Assembly: GCA_024291935.2 (NCBI GenBank)
Contig: CM044320.1
Coordinates: forward strand, 27,062,001-27,126,000
From: Okapia johnstoni
Taxonomy: Eukaryota; Chordata; Mammalia; Artiodactyla; Giraffidae
Direction: 5' to 3'
DNA: 64,000 nucleotides
Shown in pieces: positions 57,864 to 64,000 of this stretch. The translations under genes and the position numbers were made by a program. The notes below the pieces were generated by a model. The model was not told the DNA's origin. It did no database searches and saw nothing but the letters and a program-made list of their open reading frames with translations. Within the stretch, counting starts at the first letter, position 1, and each line of letters starts with the position of its first letter.

Positions 57864-59078
57864 CTTTAAAAAGATTTTGTGGGAATACTATTAGTTTTTC
57901 TCATTAATGAGCCACTATAAGATAATGAAGAAGCTCAGATTAACTAGTCTCTGAGAAAACAAACACAAATATTATGAAGATACCTTTTACTTTTAAAAGT
58001 TTTACTGTATGCTGATATTCAGAGGGAAGTTATGTATTGTTGGGGATTTCTTAATCCAAAATTATCAAGCTGGTCTGATTTGTTCAAGATTCACTTGTTC
58101 ACACCAACTTAATTTCTAATAAAAAATGCCTCTGAGATAGCAGTTTTGGTGAGAAAGATTTTTCATTTTCCTCTTAAAGAGATAGCCCATTAAAATATTA
58201 GAAATTTTATGTCTTTATTTTCTAGAAATACTTAAATTATGTCTGTGACTTTTAGTTTCTATATCAGAACATACCTCACTTATTTTTAGAGACTTGTATC
58301 TAATGTATTCATGCAGTACCCTCTGGGGTAGGAAAACATTTCATACTCACAATGAGAATTAAAGGCTTTTTTCAATGAAAGACACAGACACATGTACAGA
58401 CTCTGCAACTTCAATTCAATGACTTTGGCTGCAGGTCAAATTCAATGTGAAAACACACAAATCACTAGTCCAGGTTCCAGACTGCTGTTCTCCTTTCCAA
58501 TGAGCATAACATGTCTTCTTAATTGGTTTGAACTCATAAATAGACTCACAAAAAGACCAATAACTCAGGCAATCTATTAGAGAACAAATCTGTCTGTGCC
58601 CACTAGAGATCATTAAATGTTCAGACCATACACACATATTTGCATTCTTTGCTCTCTTGTGCAAACCAGAAACAGAATTAAACTTAATCAAGAAATAGAA
58701 AATAAAACCATAGAATGAAAAATTAAAACAGAAACAAGAGTAATTCCTATTGCCACTTGGCATTCTCTCAAAGAGGCAAGAAGAGTGTGCTGTGCTTGAA
58801 ATATGAGGTGCATTTTCTTGGGCAACTCAGTTTAATTGGTTTAGCAAGATGGTTTCCACATGAACATCTCAGGGAAACTTCCCCAAACTCTCATGGTGTA
58901 ATTTTTTGAAGTTCAAAATATGACTTACACAGAGTGAGCACTTCAAAGGTTTTTTAATGAAATAGTGATAAAACTTGAACTTGGGTTCAAAAATATGCAG
59001 AAAAGACAAAAGTATTTTGGTGACCCAATGAAAGAATGATGGAATAAGATTGTGAAATTACATGAAAGACTGGTGTGA
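57864..59078. other. Repeat-poor 1.2-kb block
   Basis: No repeat recognised. A 115-codon minus-strand frame (58763-58416) is Phe/Ser/Cys-rich without a motif and is taken as chance. Confidence 0.5.
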
Positions 59079-59612
59079 TGGTTAATTTTATTTGTTGCCC
59101 TGATCAGGCTAAAGCTTGCCCAGATATTTGGTCAAACACTATTTCTGCATTCATCTGTAAGGAGGTATTTGTGTCTGTTTGCTGTCACTTCTGCAGAGAA
59201 AGATTTTGGTAATAAAGTAGATAGGATGATTCATTCTGTGGGTATCAAGTCATCTTTTCTCAGTTATCCTGTCATCCACAGTGGGCTCAAGAATACTGTA
59301 CCTCCTCTTCTGGAGAAAGGGTTAATGCATCACTGGTGTGTGTGCATGCTAAGTCAGTTTGCAACCCTATGACTATAGCCCACTAGGTTCCGCTGTCCAT
59401 GGATTCTCCAGGCAAGAATACTGGAGTGCGTTCCATGCCCTTCTCCAGGGGATCTTCCCAACTCAACAATCGAACCCCCCATCTGTTATGTCTACCTGCT
59501 TTGGGAGATGGGTTCTTTACCACTAGTGCCACCTGGGAAACCCTTACAGGTTATGTGTGTCCATATTACTCCATCCACTGGTTCTCCTTCGATGAAGAAC
59601 ACAGACAAATTC
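59079..59612 (+). mobile_element. MLT2-type ERVL LTR, sense
   Basis: Starts tgtgatggttaattttattt (59080), followed by gatatttggtcaaacac. After a SINE it resumes and ends near ccactggttctccttcgatg. This is the typical MLT2 LTR order. Solitary, no viral gene. Confidence 0.65.
59333..59543 (-). mobile_element. Bov-tA inside the LTR
   Basis: Antisense unit with an altered B-box region (aacaatcgaacccccc). The LTR continues behind it. Confidence 0.9.
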
Positions 59613-60649
59613 AACATATAATGGCATACAAGTTAAAATAAATAAAAAGCTAAAACTTTGGGGTTGTAATTTTGTCTATGAACAGAAATAATGCTTCTTG
59701 ATAGGAGAACTGCATTTCCGTTGTTATTAACCAGGAATAACTTGTCTTGCTATTTGATTTCTACAAGTTAGTTAACAACTTTTAGAGAGCTGTAAAATAG
59801 CTCAATCAACAGTAAATAGAAAAATAAAATAGGTTAGATACTCCTAGATAATCAGATAAACCTTTAACATAAAAATGAATTTCATACATAGTTCAGTCCA
59901 ACCTGTACATGAGAAAAATCTGCCTAAATTAATTCCTTTCTTAAAATGCAATTATATTACAAAGTATACTTTTTCTAAGATGGGTATTTCTGGAAGTTTC
60001 ATGAGCCTATGTTACTATGTATCTCAATAGAATACAGGTTCTGTATGTGATAACTTAGACTCTGAAAAATGATCTTGAGTATCTCAAAAGTATGCAATAA
60101 ATTAGCATTTTCGTCTGTCATCTATCTCCAATACCCTGCTTTACCAAACGCTGGGTAACTCCAAATTTTACAAATAAAATTAATTTGTGGAAATGTTGGG
60201 TGTTTCTTATTTATAATAGAAAAATTCAGCATTTCAATCCACACTGAATAATCTCCAGTTCAACAAATACCCACTGATTATGTTATACAAATTCAAACAA
60301 AATTTTTGTCATTCATTTCTTTTGGTCAAGATCTTCAGATCAGGAGTGGAACATAATTTAGTTTTACTTTTAAATCAGTCTTTTACAATGCAAAATTTTA
60401 GAAGTTTTCTTTCTCTGAGAAAAAAGGAGAACAATTTTAGATATAGATTTCTAAAAATCGTAGGAAAAGGTCTTAGCTTCTAGGAAAAGCAACACAAGTA
60501 AATGCTCAAATGCTGGGGGCTAAAAAGTATGTATTCCTGATTAAATACAGATGATACTTTTTTTTGCTTTTAGTTTTTGACATCATTCTGTGGTCCTTTC
60601 GGCTAACAGTCTGTAATCCCTTCCTCTCTTTCATTGGATTCATGTAGTG
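59613..60649. other. Repeat-poor 1.0-kb block
   Basis: AT-rich, no gene and no repeat recognised. Confidence 0.5.
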
Positions 60650-60845
60650 CAGAAATTCTCAATCTTGGCTACACATAGAACCACCTAGAGAGGGTGTTTT
60701 TGTTTTTTGTTTTTTTTACATTAATACTGATGCTTGGAAAACATCCCACACAAATAAATTTGCTGGGGGGTAAAGCCGAGAATCAGTATTTTTCAAAACT
60801 TTACTCCACTTGACTCAAATGTACAGCTACTATTTGGAGACACTG
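60650..60845. mobile_element. MER5A-like hAT element
   Basis: Starts cagaaattctcaatcttggc, with cacatagaaccacctagaga, and contains gagaatcagtatttttcaaa. It ends ggagacactg, the complement of the start. Palindromic ends and interior order fit MER5A. A gttttttgttttttt run has expanded the middle. Confidence 0.85.
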
Positions 60846-60849
60846 CATG

Positions 60850-61028
60850 TGTGCATGCTTAGTTGCTCAGTTGTGTCTTATTCTTTGTGACCACATAGAC
60901 TGTAGACTGCCAGGCTCCTATGTCCTTGGGATTCTCCAGGCAAGAATATTGGAGTGGTTTGCCATGCCCACCTCTAGGGGATCTTCCCAACCCAGGGATG
61001 GAACCCATGTCCCCTGCATCTCCTGAAA
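60850..61028 (-). mobile_element. Bov-tA lacking part of the head
   Basis: Antisense unit ending in atctcctg. The outer tRNA-derived 30-40 bp are missing (5' truncation). Confidence 0.9.
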
Positions 61029-62167
61029 CCCCCAACTTTATAAAATAACTATTCATTCTAGTGGTCAACAAGCATTCATTAATTATATTAATAACATGTT
61101 TATATTATATAATCATTAATTATATATATAAACTGGGCCAGCTATCAAAATTATTTTCTTTCAAGAAGCATGGTATTAAAAATTACATAGCAGATTCTTT
61201 GCCAGGCACTATGCATACAAAGCTGTAGTAATCATAATCTACAATGATAATTCTTCAAGGGGATAAATCTTTAAAAAATACAGGTTGCCATATCCATTTC
61301 GATGTTTTTATTTGTTAAAATTTTTGCTTAATTACTGCTTTTGTATATATTATTTCAATTTTATTTCTGGATGCAATTATGTAAAAGAGATTTGTTTAGG
61401 ATTTGATCTGCGGCGAATCCCTTTTAGCAAGATGGCAGCATAATGAGAGAAGGTTAAGTACTCAAGGCAGTGTGCAGCTGTGGATCACTAAAGATTAGCA
61501 CAGGAAAGAAACCCAGGATATAGAAGCCATCTGGCCAGAGGGAATTGAGCAAATCCTCCCTAGGAAACAGAGCTTTTGTTAACTTTAGTTACAACTCAGA
61601 ACAGAAATGTTTGAAACTCTTTTAATAAAATGAGTGATTCAAGATTCCAGAGGAGAATATCCTGCAGTGATGTCTTCAGATGTAATGGGCATGGCCCTCT
61701 TCCCAGATATCTCTAGCTAAAATTAAAAAGAGCCCTAGTTACATAGTTCACTGCTCTGACACATTTCATCATCATACAGATGATGAGCACATTTTTGTCT
61801 AGATGAGGACATTTAGAAAAATGAAATTATAACCCAAGCATTTATGGCACAGTTGGCTTTTTTGTTGTTCATTGTAAACTTACAATGCTTTAGTGAATGC
61901 TTAGACATTCATTTAAATTTCTTTTATTGTTCTTCATTCTGACTTTTCATCCAAGGTCCCTCTTTGCTCATACTTTCCTCAAGCTGGTCCAAGTTTGGAA
62001 CTGATCTTCTCACTAATATTTATAAAAAAATAGATGGCTATCAGAGAAATGATAAAATTCATACATCTCATTGTATAGATTTTAGCTCAATCTTTTAATT
62101 ACAGCTAAAGATGTAATCTGATTTTGTTTCCAATTTGAAGTCTTAAGGCTTCTTGATTTCCAAGAAT
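61029..62167. other. No recognised feature
   Basis: About 1.1 kb. gcaagatggcagcataatga at 61428 resembles the start of some retroelement 5' ends but cannot be assigned. Confidence 0.45.
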
Positions 62168-62720
62168 ACTATACTTTTTCATTCAACAGATAATTCACTG
62201 AGTGCCTCTATGAATCAGACTTTGTTCTAGATACTGGGAGATATAGCAGTGGACAAAAAAAAAGAAAAAAAAAAACACTGCTGCCGTGGATCTTCCACAG
62301 TAAATATGTATATCTGTACCTTTACATGAAAATGTTTTTAATAAAAATCTGTTTTTCAATGGAACACACCAGAATGAAAACACACAAACACACCTTAGAT
62401 GTTAAAGGGAAACCAGTGGTCCCTGAATTGGGAGTTTAAAAAGGTATCAGTTTTCAAAAAAGGATGACCAGGGCATGCATCCCTGAGAAATTGATATTTG
62501 AGCAAAAACCTGAAGGAGGTGCCCCATGTCGCAGAATGCTATCATGTGACAGGGCCAGAGGGTTTGGACCAATAGCTCATTTTAATAGATGTATAGATAA
62601 AGTCCTGGGAGCAGCACACAGCTTTTTGATGTACTTGCATATGGTCCTTGCGAGAAGTGGAAGCCTTACCAGGAGTGGCAAGGTCAAAAATCAGTTTGAT
62701 CTAAACCATCTATGCTCTCA
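62168..62720 (+). mobile_element. L2-like relic
   Basis: ttcattcaacagataattca and ttctagatactgggagat open the L2 text. gcaaaaacctgaaggaggtg and gccttaccaggagtggcaag continue it. An unrelated stretch (62281-62420) lies between. No frame. Confidence 0.65.
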
Positions 62721-62726
62721 CTTTAA

Positions 62727-62882
62727 AGTGCGAGTCAGTCTGTCGCGTCCAACTCTGCAACTCCATGGACTATATGGTCCATGGAATTCTCCAGGTCAGG
62801 ATACTGGAGTGGGTAGCCTATCCCTTCTCCAGAGGATCTTCCCCACCCAGGAATCGAACCTGGGTCTCCTGCATTGCAGGCA
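62727..62882 (-). mobile_element. 5'-truncated Bov-tA
   Basis: Antisense 3' and middle parts only, ending at gcattgcaggcag, without the outer head. Confidence 0.9.
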
Positions 62883-63073
62883 GAAGTATATAGACACAAC
62901 TGTGGTTAGTCATTGAGAATCCTGGCAAAAATGGCAAGTTTTTAAAAGTAGATGTTTAACCATTTTACTTTGGTTCACAATATAATCAGAGATCAATGTT
63001 AGAAATTTTAGAAGAGAAATTAGGCTAAATCTCTCAGTGAATATTAAGTGAAGATGTAGTAAGAAACAATGGA

Positions 63074-63271
63074 GAGACTTCCCCAGTGGTCCAGTGGTTA
63101 AGACTTCGCCTTCCAGTGCAGGGGCTGTGGGGTGGATCCCTGGTCAGGGAGCTGAGATTCCACATACCTTGAGACTAAAAACTGAAACATGAAACAGAAG
63201 CAATATTGGAACAAATTCAGGGAAAGACTTTAAAAATGGTCCACACCAGGGAAAAAAAAAAAAAAAAAAGA
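63074..63271 (+). mobile_element. CHR-type SINE with perfect target-site duplication
   Basis: Head agacttccccagtggtccag, catgaaacagaagcaatatt block and a long A-run. Flanked by aagaaacaatgga (63061-63073 and 63272-63284), 13 bp. Closely similar in layout to the copy at 32251-32450. Confidence 0.95.
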
Positions 63272-63368
63272 AAGAAACAATGGAAAGGAGATGGACCAAG
63301 CATGAGAGGGGAGGTGCAGTAAAGAGATGATTTGGAAACAAGGAAAGAGAATTTATTGAACGTGGAAG

Positions 63369-63581
63369 TCTCCTTTGGTGGCTCAGTGGTAAAGAATCTG
63401 CCAGCAATGCAGGAGACGTGGATTTGATTCCCGGGCAGGGAAGACCCCTGGAGTAGCAAATGGCACTCCATTCCAGTATTCTTGCCTGGAAGATTCTATG
63501 GACAGAGGTGACTGGTGGGGTACAGTCCATGAGGTCACGAAGGTCAGACACAACTTAGTGACTAATCAACGGCAACAACAA
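63369..63581 (+). mobile_element. Bov-tA with target-site duplication
   Basis: Complete unit with an (AAC)n-like tail (ggcaacaacaa). Flanks attgaacgtggaag (63355-63368) and attgaacatggaag (63582-63595) form a 14-bp duplication with one mismatch. Confidence 0.95.
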
Positions 63582-63595
63582 ATTGAACATGGAAG

Positions 63596-64000
63596 AGGAA
63601 AATGGCGGATCCAAGTCCAAGCCCTAGTTAAAGTACATATAATATTTAATAATAAATTAAATCAACATGTGAAAATATTCTATGAGGTAGGTTATTTCAC
63701 TGATGGCAGAAGAGTTTTATTAAAAAAAAAAAATTCCTTGTAGACAAAGAGTAGTTTGGAATATGCTTCACATAACACCGCAGCAGAAAAATCACCAAGA
63801 ATGTCACATACAAAAGGAAATAAATTCTCAAATGAAGTTTAGGGAGTGGAACATAGTAGTATTCTATCAACATAATCCACACCTTCATTAGACATCACCA
63901 ATTAATTATACTGTGTTAATGGAATGAGTGTAATCTAGTTGACTTCTCTAATACAGAATCTGAGCAAATCTATTCTAACATGCTCAGACACATACAATTT
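63596..64000. other. No recognised feature
   Basis: About 400 bp to the window end. No gene or repeat supported. Confidence 0.5.

Noticed and set aside
5788..63581. tRNA genes at the heads of Bov-tA and CHR SINEs
   Set aside because: The heads keep A-box and B-box-like promoter sequence, but no cloverleaf or anticodon arm is maintained; they are SINE parts, not tRNA genes.
1..64000. CRISPR arrays, phage or bacterial operons, or other prokaryotic systems
   Set aside because: The window is a ruminant nuclear sequence. All regular repetition is explained by SINEs, LINEs, LTRs or simple repeats.

Overview
The window is mammalian, and specifically ruminant (bovid-type), nuclear DNA. The diagnosis rests on lineage-restricted retroposons: about 33 copies or pieces of the tRNA-derived SINEs Bov-tA and Bov-A2, nine pieces of the RTE-type LINE BovB, and five CHR-type cetartiodactyl SINEs. 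They lie over an older mammalian layer of L1, L2, MIR, MLT1/MLT2-type LTRs and DNA transposons (MER5A-like, Tigger-like, mariner and hAT miniature elements). Cattle, sheep and goat cannot be told apart by eye from this sequence. I find no host exon, tRNA, rRNA, CpG island or CRISPR array. Every long open frame I could identify is retrotransposon-derived (BovB or L1 reverse-transcriptase pieces); the other open frames look like chance. The window reads as intergenic or deep-intronic DNA.

Layout. 1-3.8 kb: two BovB copies in opposite orientation around L1 debris. 3.8-5.7 kb: unassigned sequence. 5.7-6.8 kb: L2 relic split by a composite Bov-tA. 6.8-10.6 kb: one long ancient antisense L1 carrying four Bov-tA insertions. 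10.9-12.5 kb: CHR SINEs, Bov-tA, an antisense MLT2-type LTR with a (CA)18 tract, and a MIR. 12.9-14.8 kb: antisense L1 with ORF2 remnants. 16.1-16.5 kb: a direct duplication flanking a Bov-tA. 19.0-22.7 kb: L1, two BovB copies in opposite orientation, a 5'-inverted L1 and a CHR SINE. 23.5-26.3 kb: a nested stack (L1 holding a mariner, an MLT1 LTR that itself holds a Bov-tA, and a BovB). 29.1-31.2 kb: antisense L1, Bov-tA, then a second 5'-inverted L1. 31.6-34.6 kb: L2, CHR, MIR and Bov-tA. 34.6-36.7 kb: mostly repeat-free. 36.7-41.3 kb: a Bov-tA with a perfect 75-bp tandem duplication, MIRs split by BovB, Bov-A2, and the longest BovB. 41.6-43.1 kb: head-to-head and tandem L1 ends with L2. 43.1-46.4 kb: mostly unassigned. 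46.4-47.6 kb: a Tigger-like element with intact ends holding a SINE and an L1. 48-52 kb: Bov-tA, MIR, LTR end and L1. 52.6-54.3 kb: very AT-rich block. 54.3-64 kb: BovB, L1, Bov-A2, hAT and MER5A elements, MLT2 LTR, L2, CHR and Bov-tA.

How the parts relate. There is no operon or pathway here. The functional logic is that of retroposition: BovB supplies the machinery used by Bov-tA/Bov-A2, which share its 3' end, and L1 supplies the machinery for poly(A)-tailed CHR SINEs. Target-site duplications are directly readable for at least a dozen insertions, so relative ages can be ordered. L1 pieces are strongly biased to the minus strand (12 of 15 by my count), which would fit an intron of a plus-strand gene, but that is inference. 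I did not find a previously undescribed biological system. The observations most worth checking are the 5'-inverted L1 with a BovB-like filler (20.4-21.2 kb), the two local duplications (16.1-16.5 and 36.8-36.9 kb), the long BovB reverse-transcriptase relic (39.5-41.3 kb), and the unassigned blocks at 34.6-35.3 and 44.0-46.4 kb.
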